From an uncultured Clostridia bacterium (GTDB taxonomy: Bacteria; Bacillota; Clostridia; Christensenellales; Borkfalkiaceae), in the NCBI GenBank assembly GCA_944362555.1, contig CALVTL010000014.1, positions 1-48,792 of the forward strand: a stretch of 48,792 nucleotides of DNA, given 5' to 3'. This document shows positions 8,801 to 17,756 of this stretch, in pieces. Numbering within the stretch: the first letter of the stretch is position 1; the number at the start of each line of letters is the position of its first letter. Below the pieces are notes generated by a model that saw nothing but the letters and a program-made list of their open reading frames with translations, ran no database searches and was not told where the DNA came from. A program made the translations under genes and the position numbers.

Positions 8801-9784
8801 GTGTCATATCAAAATTTAAATATTTTAATGGTTAGTGATAATGGATATGCAGACATTCTGTCTTGCGCACTTGCTTCATTATTTGAGCACAACCGAGAGT
8901 TCCAGAAAATTACGGTATATCTCGTAAACGATGGCATTTCAGAAGAAAAAAAGACCAAACTGTTATCCATTGCTCGATTTTTTCAGCGAGAAATCATATT
9001 TTTGAGAAAGCCAAATATTTCAAACAATCTTAAAGTAAAAGGTACATGGCATATTAGTACCTTTTATCGCTTATATGTTGGTTCACTGCTGCCTAAATCG
9101 GTAAAAAAGGTCCTTTACTTGGACTGCGATGTTCTTATCGTAGGCGGATTGCATGACTTATGGGAGACGAATTTTGATGAAGAGCAGGTTGTCGCTGGTG
9201 TTTTGGACACAACAGGACCGTATGCTCGTGAGCGTGTTGGATTAAATAGAGATGATAAATATGTCAATGCCGGTGTTTTATTGATAAATTTAGAGGTATG
9301 GCGAAAATATAAGTTTGAACAGAAATGTTTCGCCTATTTAGATGAAAGGGACTGGGAAGTTGAGTTTAATGATCAAGGAGTCATTAATTTTATATGTAGA
9401 AACAGGATAGTATTGATACCTCCTAAATATAATTGTATGCCGACCTATCAACGCTACAGCAGGAAGAACCTTATAAGTCTTACAAAAAATCGCGATTTTT
9501 ATTTGCAGGCTGAATTAACCGAGGCCAAGGAAAAACCTGTGATTGTCCATTTTGCCGGATATCCTTTTGTGCGTCCTTGGTATGAAAATGCAAATGGGAA
9601 ATATAAAAAAGATTTTTTATATTTGTGGAACAAGTATTGTGAAAAAGAGCCTTTAAAAAAACAACCCGCGAATTTTAAACTTCGTATCAGGAAATTGATT
9701 TATAATTTGCCAGATAAACTTTCAATTATTATGAGTAACTTTATGGATGCGTTGTATTGCATACGCTCCGGAAAAAAGAAATAA
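8801..9784 (+). CDS. Glycosyltransferase family 8 protein
   Basis: A 327-residue GT-A glycosyltransferase of family 8, the family that transfers hexoses (often glucose or galactose) with retention of configuration. The metal-binding DxD is D108-C-D110 in VLYLDCDVLIVGG. NAGVLLINLEVW and FNDQGVIN follow in the family order, and HFAGYPFVRPW near residue 250 matches the C-terminal metal-ligand histidine motif. The GTG start lies 14 bases after the previous stop with only a weak ribosome site (GCAGGA). AT-rich, as its neighbours are. Confidence 0.88.
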   Translation: MSYQNLNILMVSDNGYADILSCALASLFEHNREFQKITVYLVNDGISEEKKTKLLSIARFFQREIIFLRKPNISNNLKVKGTWHISTFYRLYVGSLLPKSVKKVLYLDCDVLIVGGLHDLWETNFDEEQVVAGVLDTTGPYARERVGLNRDDKYVNAGVLLINLEVWRKYKFEQKCFAYLDERDWEVEFNDQGVINFICRNRIVLIPPKYNCMPTYQRYSRKNLISLTKNRDFYLQAELTEAKEKPVIVHFAGYPFVRPWYENANGKYKKDFLYLWNKYCEKEPLKKQPANFKLRIRKLIYNLPDKLSIIMSNFMDALYCIRSGKKK

Positions 9785-9801
9785 TAAAGGTTCCAGAAAG
9801 A

Positions 9802-10935
9802 ATGATTGTATATATTGGGTTGGTAGCATATATTTGTGTTGCCGCAATACTGCTGCGGACTAAAACGGTAAGCAAGAAATTTTATTGCTTTTCAGTTTGC
9901 TTATTTATGAGTATCATTGCCTGTTTCCGTTCCCCTTCCGTAGGGATGTGGGATACGGAAACGATTTATCTGCCTAGTTTTCACGTGATAGCTACAACTC
10001 CCTTTTTGAAAGTTATTCAATTGCCGGATACACATTATCAAGCCTATGGTTATGTAATTTATTGTAAATTGATCGCGTTATTTTCCACCTCAGATTTGTT
10101 CTTTATTTTTATGACGACATGGCCGTTTTATGCAGCGGTGGGTTGGTTTATCTATAGGTATTCGAAACAACCGTTTATCTCTTTTTTATTGGTGTTGGCT
10201 TTAAATTATTTTACCTATTCTTTTTCAATGGTTAGAGGGATGTTAGCTATGTCCTTTCTAATTATAGCATTACATTGTGCTCTCAAAAAAAAATGGTGGT
10301 GTTTTTTAGCTTCTGTATTATTAGCGACAACATTTCATGCCACCTCTCTCATATTTTTAATTGTTCCCATTATAAATTTAATATATTGGTCCTTAAAAAA
10401 AATCATTGCGGTATATATTGTTTTAATTGTTTTTCTGCCGTTTTTGCCGGAGGTGTGGTCATGGATGGTAAGAACGGTTATTGGAAAAATTGTTCCAAAT
10501 TATAATTATTATGGCACGGCTGGGGGAGAATTTGCTGATGCACTTTTGGTCGTATATTTGATGGTGGTAATTATTGGAATTAGTTTATATTTTAAATATA
10601 GATGTAAATTTCATTTTTATAAGCACGGGAAAGTACGAATGAACTCAAAGAATTCAAGCATATTATATTGTCAAAATATAAATATGTTAGTTGGAATGGC
10701 AGTGTTGGCGTCTATTTTGATTGTTTTAACAATAATTTTATCGGAAATGATTCGACTTGCAATGATTTTTTCACTTGGAAGTATTGTATTATGCGGGCAA
10801 GGGGAAAATTCATCTGAAAAATTATATATTAATGATATCCTTCAGCTGATAGGAGTTATCATTTTTATAGGTTACTTTTTTTTAGCTTCTCTTCCAAACA
10901 TGAATGCCATACCATATTCGTTTTTTATCGTATAA
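9802..10935 (+). CDS. wzy: EpsG/Wzy-type polysaccharide polymerase
   Basis: A polytopic membrane protein of about 377 residues resembling the EpsG family. These polymerise flipped repeat units at the outer face of the membrane. About ten hydrophobic helices alternate with short loops, and a periplasmic-type loop with DTETIYLPSFH near residue 50 and the MVRGMLAMSF segment match EpsG relatives. The ATG at 9802 is preferred over an upstream ATG at 9757 that would overlap the GT8 gene and put a charged stretch before the first helix. It lies among glycosyltransferases and ahead of the flippase, as expected in a Wzx/Wzy locus. Wzy proteins diverge greatly, so the call rests on topology, a few motifs and context. 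Confidence 0.75.
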   Translation: MIVYIGLVAYICVAAILLRTKTVSKKFYCFSVCLFMSIIACFRSPSVGMWDTETIYLPSFHVIATTPFLKVIQLPDTHYQAYGYVIYCKLIALFSTSDLFFIFMTTWPFYAAVGWFIYRYSKQPFISFLLVLALNYFTYSFSMVRGMLAMSFLIIALHCALKKKWWCFLASVLLATTFHATSLIFLIVPIINLIYWSLKKIIAVYIVLIVFLPFLPEVWSWMVRTVIGKIVPNYNYYGTAGGEFADALLVVYLMVVIIGISLYFKYRCKFHFYKHGKVRMNSKNSSILYCQNINMLVGMAVLASILIVLTIILSEMIRLAMIFSLGSIVLCGQGENSSEKLYINDILQLIGVIIFIGYFFLASLPNMNAIPYSFFIV

Positions 10936-10951
10936 GGAGTAGTCCATCAAT

Positions 10952-11512
10952 ATGAATCGAGAATATAGAGCGTTATTAAACTATGAAAAAAATAAGTATT
11001 TCTGTTCATATACAGAGTATATTAAGTCAGTAATATTAAAGACAGATGATTATTTCATATGGAAGTTTTTGTTTTATTTACGGAAGCTAGAATATTTTAA
11101 AGCAAAATTTCTGTCGAAAAAATGGTTTGCGATTATCGCATACACCTATTATTATAGGAAGAAAAATTCTTTAGGAAGGAAATTGGGCTTTGACATACCT
11201 ACAGATGTGTTAGGGAAAGGGGCACGCATCTTTCATAAAGGGCCTTTAGTTATTAATCCAAATGCAAAAATCGGGGATGATTGCATTATTGTTGGAAATT
11301 GTTGTATTGGTAATGTGAAAGGCGAAGACAAAGCGCCTCAACTTGGCGATCGTTGTATGCTTGGATGGGGAAGCGGTATATTTGGAGATATAACGATCGC
11401 AGATGCCAGTAAGATTGGCGCAGGAGCGATTGTTGTAAAGTCTGCCTTAGAGCCTGGGTCGGTTTTGGTAGGCGTCCCGGCTCGTCTAATTCGTGTGGAT
11501 CGGGTTGTATAA
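10952..11512 (+). CDS. Hexapeptide-repeat acyltransferase (CysE/LbetaH type)
   Basis: A 186-residue protein whose C-terminal 110 residues show left-handed beta-helix hexapeptide repeats (for example INPNAKIGDDCIIVGN, then IADASKIGAGAIVVKSA) and end with VLVGVPARLIR, the usual terminus of serine-acetyltransferase-like enzymes. In a glycan locus these usually O-acetylate a sugar with acetyl-CoA. The N-terminal 70 residues are basic and aromatic and may contact the acceptor or membrane. An AAGGAG site precedes the start. Amino-acid metabolism (true CysE) is unlikely given the setting and the short N-terminal domain. Confidence 0.78.
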   Translation: MNREYRALLNYEKNKYFCSYTEYIKSVILKTDDYFIWKFLFYLRKLEYFKAKFLSKKWFAIIAYTYYYRKKNSLGRKLGFDIPTDVLGKGARIFHKGPLVINPNAKIGDDCIIVGNCCIGNVKGEDKAPQLGDRCMLGWGSGIFGDITIADASKIGAGAIVVKSALEPGSVLVGVPARLIRVDRVV

Positions 11513-11514
11513 AA

Positions 11515-12633
11515 ATGAAAAAAAAGGTATTATTTGTTTCTGATTTCATACTTGCGAAGGAGCAAGGCGCAAAGAGGCTTTCACGTGCTCACGATATGAC
11601 ACTATGTTCCATTTTTGGAGATGATAACGTGGATGTTGTAGCGCTAAATGCTTGCGATGTCCCCTATTCTAATCGTATTATATATGTAGATAAGCAAGTT
11701 AATAAAATTGAGAAATTTTTAAATGTCATAATGGGGATGCCGTTTTTGTTACGAAAGAGCGCTTATAAAAAGATTTTATGTTTATGCAAACGTAACCAAT
11801 ACGATTTTATTTTTATTGATCATAGTATATATGGAAAAGTCAGCAAGGGTATAAAAAAGATACTGCATTCGAAAGTTATAACATTTTTCCATGGCATTAT
11901 GCAGTACCAAAATGAAGAATATAAGAAACATAATAAAATCTCAATTTTATATCCTATATTACAAAGAAACATGAGAATCAATGAGGAGATAGCCGTCCAA
12001 ACGAGTGATAAATGCATCCTTTTGAATGAGCGTGACGATAATAATTTCGTAAAATACTATGGGCATCATGCGGATGCATATTTCCCTGTATATTATCATG
12101 GAAAGGATATTAAGATCGCTCTACGCGATTATGATCAGAATGCATTTAATATTTTATTCGTTGGAGGTTATTTTTGGCCGAATATTCATGGAATTACATG
12201 GTTTGTTAATAATGTAATGCCCTGCTTAAATAAAGACATTAAATTAAATATTGTTGGAAATGGGATGGAAGAACTGCGCAGCATATTAACGCGAGAGAAT
12301 GTAAATGTGATTGGGAAGGTGCAGGAGCTAGATGATTGGTACAATAATGCAGATATTGTGATAGGGCCGATTTTTGAAGGAGAGGGGATGAAATCAAAAA
12401 CTTGTGAAGCACTTATGTATGGAAAAAGATACCTTGGAACAGAGGAGGCCCTATGTGGATATCCTGAATTGCAAAAGTATAAATGTGATTCAGCAGAAGA
12501 CTTTATAAAAGCGATCGATGCATTGTATAGGGCGCATCTGCCGAAGTATTCCCCCACGATGCGAGAGATTTATTTAGAGAAGTATTCTCCTGAAAAGGCT
12601 GAGATTACTTTAAGAGAAATAATGGGAGTATAA
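11515..12633 (+). CDS. Glycosyltransferase, GT4-like
   Basis: A 372-residue GT-B protein, the fourth glycosyltransferase of the island. The C-terminal nucleotide-sugar domain is recognisable from FVGGYFWPNIHGITWFVNN near 217, the LNIVGNGMEEL segment and GPIFEGEGMKSKTCEALMYG, with the acidic EGEGMK...E site. It resembles the GT4 group annotated in many capsule loci, like the first glycosyltransferase here. It starts two bases after the acyltransferase gene. Donor and linkage are unknown. AT-rich throughout. Confidence 0.78.
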   Translation: MKKKVLFVSDFILAKEQGAKRLSRAHDMTLCSIFGDDNVDVVALNACDVPYSNRIIYVDKQVNKIEKFLNVIMGMPFLLRKSAYKKILCLCKRNQYDFIFIDHSIYGKVSKGIKKILHSKVITFFHGIMQYQNEEYKKHNKISILYPILQRNMRINEEIAVQTSDKCILLNERDDNNFVKYYGHHADAYFPVYYHGKDIKIALRDYDQNAFNILFVGGYFWPNIHGITWFVNNVMPCLNKDIKLNIVGNGMEELRSILTRENVNVIGKVQELDDWYNNADIVIGPIFEGEGMKSKTCEALMYGKRYLGTEEALCGYPELQKYKCDSAEDFIKAIDALYRAHLPKYSPTMREIYLEKYSPEKAEITLREIMGV

Positions 12634-12635
12634 AA

Positions 12636-13838
12636 ATGCAGAGCACTGCAACAAAATCTAAAATCGGAATTATTTCGTTGTATTATCAAAACAGAAATAT
12701 GGGAGGGTTGCTTCAGGCTTATGCACTATGCGCTAAACTTCGGGAGCTTGGGTATTTCGCAGAGCAAATTACATTTGACAGAAAGGCGAGCATGGTTTCG
12801 CAAAGCAAGTGGAGAACTTTTTTCAAAGCGCCTTTTCGATATAAATTACGTTCTATAAAGCGAAATATTGAAAAAGTATTTTTTCGGTTGAGTAGGGATC
12901 ATAAGGAAGCTACAAAGCAAATTGCAGCTCAAAATGAAAGCTTTGATCGGTTTGCTTTATCAATTCCCCATAGCGATATGGTTTATACTCAAAAAGAGCT
13001 TCCGGATTGTGTAGAAGATTATTCTGTATTTATTACGGGGAGCGATCAAGTATGGAATATGAAGGCCGATGGCGAATTTCCGGCATTTTTTTTAGATTTT
13101 GTTCCGCATAATAAGATCAAGATGTCATATGCAGCTAGTATTTCCATGACGGATATTTCTGAAGAGGAAAGAAGTCGTATTAAAGACTACCTTAAGAGTT
13201 TTCATGCAGTTTCCGTACGAGAAAAGCGTGCAGTGGAGCTTATACAGCCATTGGTTTCTGTTCCCGTTGCTATGAATTTAGATCCAACGATGTTATTATC
13301 GCTTCAGGATTGGGACGCGAGCTGCGGAAGGCGTCTGGTGGAGGGGGATTATCTATTTTGCTACTTTCTTGGGGAGAGAAAAAAGCTTAGAAATTTAGCA
13401 AATAAATATGCCAAAATCAATGGGTTAAAAATTGTGACCTTGCCGTATATTGTGGGTAAATACCGTGCATGTGACCGTTTTTTTGGGGATATCAGATTAT
13501 CCGGAATTACTCCGTTTGAATTTGTTGCTCTTATAAAGTACGCCAAAGCAGTATTCACAGACAGTTTTCATGGGTCTGTTTTTTCAATCTTGTACCATAA
13601 AGATTTTTTTGTGTTTAACAAGGAGAGCGCCGGATTGCACAATTCTCGCATTTATAGTTTATTGGACCAATTTGATTTAATGCAGCGTTTTTGCGACACA
13701 ACTTTTAAAGAGACAACGGGCTACATGACGTCTTTGCCTTCGATTGATTACGAAGGGATGGAAAAGAAACTACAAAAATATCGCGCGGACTCGATTGATT
13801 TTTTGAACAAGAATATAACTACTATTTCAGCGGAATGA
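12636..13838 (+). CDS. Polysaccharide pyruvyl transferase family protein
   Basis: A 400-residue protein of the PS_pyruv_trans family, which includes enzymes that form pyruvate ketals on sugars using phosphoenolpyruvate. The family hallmarks are visible: GGLLQAYAL near 25, TGSDQVWN near 135, and FTDSFHGSVFSILYHKDFFVF near 308-328. In many Clostridia and Bacteroides glycan loci, members sit beside an FrhB-type iron-sulfur protein, as here (two genes downstream). Whether these members transfer pyruvate or carry out another reaction is not settled. Its stop overlaps the start of the flippase as ATGA, indicating coupled translation. Confidence 0.82.
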   Translation: MQSTATKSKIGIISLYYQNRNMGGLLQAYALCAKLRELGYFAEQITFDRKASMVSQSKWRTFFKAPFRYKLRSIKRNIEKVFFRLSRDHKEATKQIAAQNESFDRFALSIPHSDMVYTQKELPDCVEDYSVFITGSDQVWNMKADGEFPAFFLDFVPHNKIKMSYAASISMTDISEEERSRIKDYLKSFHAVSVREKRAVELIQPLVSVPVAMNLDPTMLLSLQDWDASCGRRLVEGDYLFCYFLGERKKLRNLANKYAKINGLKIVTLPYIVGKYRACDRFFGDIRLSGITPFEFVALIKYAKAVFTDSFHGSVFSILYHKDFFVFNKESAGLHNSRIYSLLDQFDLMQRFCDTTFKETTGYMTSLPSIDYEGMEKKLQKYRADSIDFLNKNITTISAE

Positions 13839-15376
13839 AGAGTCAGGTAAAGGCTGGAGCGATCCTGCAATATGTGCAGATGGCGCTCCAAATTGTCATC
13901 AATCTTCTATATACGCCCATTATGATCCGTATTCTCGGCGACAGCGAATACGGCATTTATAGTTTAGCGTCATCGATCATATCATATCTGAATCTTCTTA
14001 CACTTGGATTCGGAGCAAGTTATATTCGGTTTTATTCTGTTCAGAAACAAAAAGGGGATGAAGATGCTATTAAGCGATTGAATGGGCTGTATCTGATGGT
14101 GTTTTCTGTCATGGGGCTTGTTGCGCTCATTGCGGGACTGGTGATCGCTTTCAATGTCGGGATCTTCTTCAACGAGACATATACGGAACACGATTTGTAT
14201 ATCGCGAAGATCTTGATGATCTTCCTCTCTGTTAACCTTGCCGAATCCTTCGTGGCAAGCGTCTTTACTTCCTATATTACAAGTCAGGAAAAGTTTATTT
14301 TTCAGAAGATCGTCAATATGGGGAAGACGGTTTTAAGCCCGGCACTCTGCATCGCTGCTCTGTTTTTGGGATACGCCTCGATCGGGATGGTCATCGTCAC
14401 AACTTGTGTGACATTTTTGATCGATTTTATAAACATCGGATTTAGCGTTGGAAAGCTCAATATGCGGTTTTCCCTGCGCGATCCGGATTGGCGTCTTTTA
14501 AAGGACATCGCGGTCTTTTCTGTGTTTATTGCGATCAATCAAATTATCGATCAGGTCAACTGGCAGGCGGGAAAACTAATCCTTGGCAAAATGGTGAGTG
14601 CTACGGCGGTGGCGGTATATACGGTTTCGGTCACGATAAACAGTATGTATCTGAACTTTTCCTCTGCGGTGTCTTCGGTCTTCACTCCGCGTGTTAACCG
14701 CATAATCACAGAAAAGCGTGACGGTTGGCAAGAGGAAATCAATTTACTGTTTCAAAAAGTTGGAAGAGTCCAATTTTTGATTTTGGGACTGATCCTGACG
14801 GGCTTTATCTTCTTTGGTCAGTATTTTATTTCTATCTGGGCGGGAGAAGGGTATGAGCTTGCATATTATACTGCATTGTTGTTGATATGTCCTGCAACGC
14901 TTGCACTGGTGCAAAATCTTGGGATCGAGATCCAGCGCGCCCGCAATCAGCATCAATTCCGAAGTATTGCGTATTTGATCATGGCTGCGGTGAATGTTGG
15001 TTTGAGCATTTTGTTTTGTCATTATTGGGGAATCGTTGGAACAGCGATGGGTACGGCAATTTCACTGATTGTGGCAAACGGTATTATTATGAACATTTAT
15101 TATCAAAAGAAATTGGATATGCATATCGGACAATTCTGGTGGCAAATTGCGAAAATTTTACCCGGAATGATAATTCCCGTAGCATTTGGGATTTTGATAA
15201 TGATCTTCATAAAAATCACAAGCATTTGGATGTTTCTTGGTTTAGTGGCGGGATATACAATGATATATTGTATTTCTATGTGGTTCCTTGGGATGAATCA
15301 GTTTGAAAGAGAGTTGATCAAGAAGCCGCTTCGAAAGATATTTAAGAGAGGAAATCATGCTGAAAATAACGGATAA
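13835..15376 (+). CDS. wzx: Wzx-type oligosaccharide flippase
   Basis: A 513-residue integral membrane protein of the MOP superfamily (polysaccharide transport family) with about 14 predicted hydrophobic helices. The N-terminus has the flippase-like layout, with a first helix at about 10-30 followed by the conserved ILGDSEYGIYSLASSI. It should turn the undecaprenyl-linked repeat unit from the cytoplasmic to the outer face for polymerisation by the EpsG-like protein. It overlaps the preceding gene by four bases and the next by 20, tying pyruvyl-transferase protein, flippase and iron-sulfur protein into one translational block. Base composition is intermediate, rising again toward the right side of the island. 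Confidence 0.87.
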   Translation: MKSQVKAGAILQYVQMALQIVINLLYTPIMIRILGDSEYGIYSLASSIISYLNLLTLGFGASYIRFYSVQKQKGDEDAIKRLNGLYLMVFSVMGLVALIAGLVIAFNVGIFFNETYTEHDLYIAKILMIFLSVNLAESFVASVFTSYITSQEKFIFQKIVNMGKTVLSPALCIAALFLGYASIGMVIVTTCVTFLIDFINIGFSVGKLNMRFSLRDPDWRLLKDIAVFSVFIAINQIIDQVNWQAGKLILGKMVSATAVAVYTVSVTINSMYLNFSSAVSSVFTPRVNRIITEKRDGWQEEINLLFQKVGRVQFLILGLILTGFIFFGQYFISIWAGEGYELAYYTALLLICPATLALVQNLGIEIQRARNQHQFRSIAYLIMAAVNVGLSILFCHYWGIVGTAMGTAISLIVANGIIMNIYYQKKLDMHIGQFWWQIAKILPGMIIPVAFGILIMIFIKITSIWMFLGLVAGYTMIYCISMWFLGMNQFERELIKKPLRKIFKRGNHAENNG

Positions 15377-16523
15377 AGCAAAATGCTGTGGATGCGGTGC
15401 CTGTGAAAATGTATGTCCTCAAAAATGTATTCATATGCAACAGGATGAAGAGGGCTTTTTATACCCAAAAATTGATTTATCATGCTGTATTGATTGCAAT
15501 GCGTGTGTTCGTGTATGCCCTGTATTATCCTCGCCAAAAGCTGTCGATCAGGTTCCACAGGCATTTGCTGTTGCGGCAAAAGATGAGTTTTTACGGCTGA
15601 ACAGCTCATCGGGAGGCATTTTTTCCCTATTTGCAGAACGGATGATGGAGCAAGGCGGCATGGTATTCGGAGCAGCATTTGATGATGAGTTTCAAGTGAA
15701 ACATATCGGAATTCATGACCGATCCGATCTGGGGAAGCTGCGCGGATCGAAATATGTGCAGAGCCGGACAGAGCAAGTTTTCTCTGAAATCAAACAGTTG
15801 CTCTTGTCCGGGAGGAAGGTGTTGTTTTCGGGGACACCTTGCCAGGTAGCGGGGTTGAAGAATTTCCTTGGGAAAGAGTATGAAGAGTTAATCACAGTGG
15901 ATCTCATTTGTCACGGTGTGCCATCTCCGCTTGTTTGGCAAAGATACCTCGCATATCGAAAAAAGCGGGACGGCAGATATCCGCCGCGGAGAATCTCTTT
16001 CAGACAAAAGAATTTTGGCTGGAAGAGATTCTCCGTATCGATTCAATATGACGATACGGAGTATCTCGAGGATTTGAACCATGATAAGTTTATGCGGGCA
16101 TTTCTTACTAATCTTTGTCTGCGTCCGTCCTGTCACCAGTGCGTTTTTAAAACGGTTGATCGCGTGAGCGATATTACGATTGCGGATTTCTGGGGGATCG
16201 AACGAGAGCTCCCGTCGTTTGATGACGATAAGGGGACATCGCTGGCGATCATCCACTCCGTACGGGGAGAGAAACTTTTTGCATCCATTCAGTCGGAAGT
16301 GCATGAACATCAAATAGAGGTGGGGCGTGCAATCGCTCATAACGCAGCTATGATATCGTCTGCGCAAATGCATAAAAAGCGCGATGCCTTTATGCGAGAA
16401 ATTTCCGATGAAAAGGATTTTGGAAAAGTAGTTGATAAATATTGTCATGTCGGCTTTTTGCGAAGAGCATATCGGAAATTGAAAGGGGTTGCAAAAAAGA
16501 TTTTATTGCCGACAAAAAAATAA
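15357..16523 (+). CDS. FrhB-type protein with two N-terminal 4Fe-4S clusters
   Basis: A 388-residue protein with a bacterial ferredoxin domain followed by a Coenzyme F420 hydrogenase/dehydrogenase beta-subunit (FrhB) region. Two CxxCxxCxxxCP motifs are seen, at C10-C13-C16-C20 and C44-C47-C50-C54. The FrhB part begins near residue 70 and includes FSGTPCQVAGLKNFLG (about 161-176) and a LICHGVPSPLVW motif. These proteins occur in polysaccharide loci beside PS_pyruv_trans proteins. By family they would move electrons through flavin and Fe-S centres, but the reaction in glycan synthesis is unknown. The ATG at 15357 has AGAGGAAA just upstream and lies within the end of the flippase gene. It is not expected to use F420 itself, since nothing else here suggests F420 metabolism. 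Confidence 0.8.
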   Translation: MLKITDKAKCCGCGACENVCPQKCIHMQQDEEGFLYPKIDLSCCIDCNACVRVCPVLSSPKAVDQVPQAFAVAAKDEFLRLNSSSGGIFSLFAERMMEQGGMVFGAAFDDEFQVKHIGIHDRSDLGKLRGSKYVQSRTEQVFSEIKQLLLSGRKVLFSGTPCQVAGLKNFLGKEYEELITVDLICHGVPSPLVWQRYLAYRKKRDGRYPPRRISFRQKNFGWKRFSVSIQYDDTEYLEDLNHDKFMRAFLTNLCLRPSCHQCVFKTVDRVSDITIADFWGIERELPSFDDDKGTSLAIIHSVRGEKLFASIQSEVHEHQIEVGRAIAHNAAMISSAQMHKKRDAFMREISDEKDFGKVVDKYCHVGFLRRAYRKLKGVAKKILLPTKK

Positions 16524-16552
16524 TATAAGGGGTGTTTTATCAAGTTTAATTT

Positions 16553-17569
16553 ATGACCATCCTCATCCCCGGCGGGGCGGGGTTCATCGGCAGCAATTTT
16601 ATCTTCCATATCCTCAACAAGTATCCCGACTACCGCGTCGTGTGTCTGGATAAGCTCACCTATGCGGGCAATCTGTCCACGCTCCGGAGCGTGATGGAAA
16701 ACCCCAACTTCCGCTTCGTGAAGGCGGACATCTGCGACAGGGAGGCGGTCTGTAAACTCTTCGAGGAGGAGCATCCCGACATCGTCGTCAACTTCGCGGC
16801 GGAGAGCCATGTCGACCGCTCCATCGAGGACCCGAGTATCTTTTTGCAGACCAACATCATCGGCACGTCCGTTCTGATGGATGCCTGCCGCAAGTACGGC
16901 ATCGGGCGCTATCATCAGGTCTCGACGGATGAGGTGTACGGCGATCTGCCGCTCGACAGGCCCGACCTCTTCTTTACGGAGGAGACACCGCTGCACACGT
17001 CCAGTCCCTATTCCTCCTCCAAGGCGGGGGCGGATCTTCTGGTGCTCGCATATCACAGAACGTATGGACTTCCCGTGACCATTTCGCGCTGTTCCAACAA
17101 CTACGGGCCCTATCATTTCCCCGAGAAACTCATCCCGCTCACGATCGCAAACGCGCTTGCGGACAAGCCGCTGCCCGTGTACGGGACGGGAGAGAACGTG
17201 CGCGACTGGTTGTATGTGGAGGACCACTGCAAGGCGATCGACCTCATCATCCACAAGGGACGGGTGGGGGAAGTGTACAACGTGGGCGGGCACAACGAGA
17301 TGAAGAACATCGACATCGTGAAGCTCATCTGCAAGGAGCTGGGCAAGCCCGAGAGCCTCATCACGTTCGTGGCGGACCGGAAGGGGCACGATATGCGGTA
17401 CGCGATCGACCCGACGAAGATCCACACGGAGCTCGGGTGGCTGCCCGAGACGAAGTTCGCGGACGGCATCAAAAAGACCATCCGTTGGTATCTGGACAAC
17501 AAACCCTGGTGGCAGGAGATCGTCTCCGGCGAGTATCGGAACTACTACAAGAGAATGTACAAAGAGTAA
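16553..17569 (+). CDS. rfbB: dTDP-glucose 4,6-dehydratase
   Basis: A 338-residue SDR-family enzyme that converts dTDP-D-glucose to dTDP-4-keto-6-deoxy-D-glucose, the branch point for rhamnose and other deoxysugars. The NAD motif GGAGFIG is at 7-13, the substrate and catalytic motif STDEVYG at 124-130, and Y153xxxK157 in SPYSSSKAGAD. HVDRSIEDP and NNYGPYHFPEKLIP are typical of RmlB. rmlA, rmlC and rmlD are not in the window, so any rhamnose pathway must be completed elsewhere. In contrast to the genes before it, it is GC-rich with host-like codons, and the ribosome site is weak. A strong terminator follows 14 bases after the stop. Confidence 0.93.
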   Translation: MTILIPGGAGFIGSNFIFHILNKYPDYRVVCLDKLTYAGNLSTLRSVMENPNFRFVKADICDREAVCKLFEEEHPDIVVNFAAESHVDRSIEDPSIFLQTNIIGTSVLMDACRKYGIGRYHQVSTDEVYGDLPLDRPDLFFTEETPLHTSSPYSSSKAGADLLVLAYHRTYGLPVTISRCSNNYGPYHFPEKLIPLTIANALADKPLPVYGTGENVRDWLYVEDHCKAIDLIIHKGRVGEVYNVGGHNEMKNIDIVKLICKELGKPESLITFVADRKGHDMRYAIDPTKIHTELGWLPETKFADGIKKTIRWYLDNKPWWQEIVSGEYRNYYKRMYKE

Positions 17570-17583
17570 ACATAGACGATCAG

Positions 17584-17607
17584 AAAGAGCGCTGCGGCGC
17601 TCTTTTT
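17584..17607 (+). terminator. Intrinsic terminator of the glycan cluster
   Basis: Nine-base arms AAAGAGCGC and GCGCTCTTT enclose the loop TGCG and run into a T tract. It closes transcription after rfbB and probably of the whole left-hand locus. Confidence 0.88.
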
Positions 17608-17657
17608 GCGTGGGGAAATTTTATGAGTTTGCGAAAAAGGGTTGATGTCCAACAAAA

Positions 17658-17756
17658 ATGGACGATAAAAGGGAAACATATTATGTTTGCCCTGATTGCG
17701 GTCATTGTGTAAAAGTGTACTGCGACGGAAATGAGGGTGTGCGAACAGAGAAATAA
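17658..17756 (+). CDS. Possible 32-residue zinc-ribbon microprotein
   Basis: A short reading frame starting at ATG 17658 would encode 32 residues beginning MDDKRETYYV and containing CPDCGHC and, five residues on, a fourth cysteine in VYC. This spacing of four cysteines (C11, C14, C17, C22) suggests a small zinc-binding knuckle. The ribosome site is weak: AAGGG lies rather far upstream. The final residues and stop fall in the first copy of a tandem duplication. It is in the otherwise empty 336-base gap between rfbB and spoVT. A chance frame cannot be excluded. Confidence 0.3.
   Translation: MDDKRETYYVCPDCGHCVKVYCDGNEGVRTEK

Noticed and set aside
9757-9801. Upstream ATG start for the polymerase
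   Set aside because: It would overlap the GT8 gene by 28 bases and put a charged stretch before the first helix; ATG 9802 fits the topology better.
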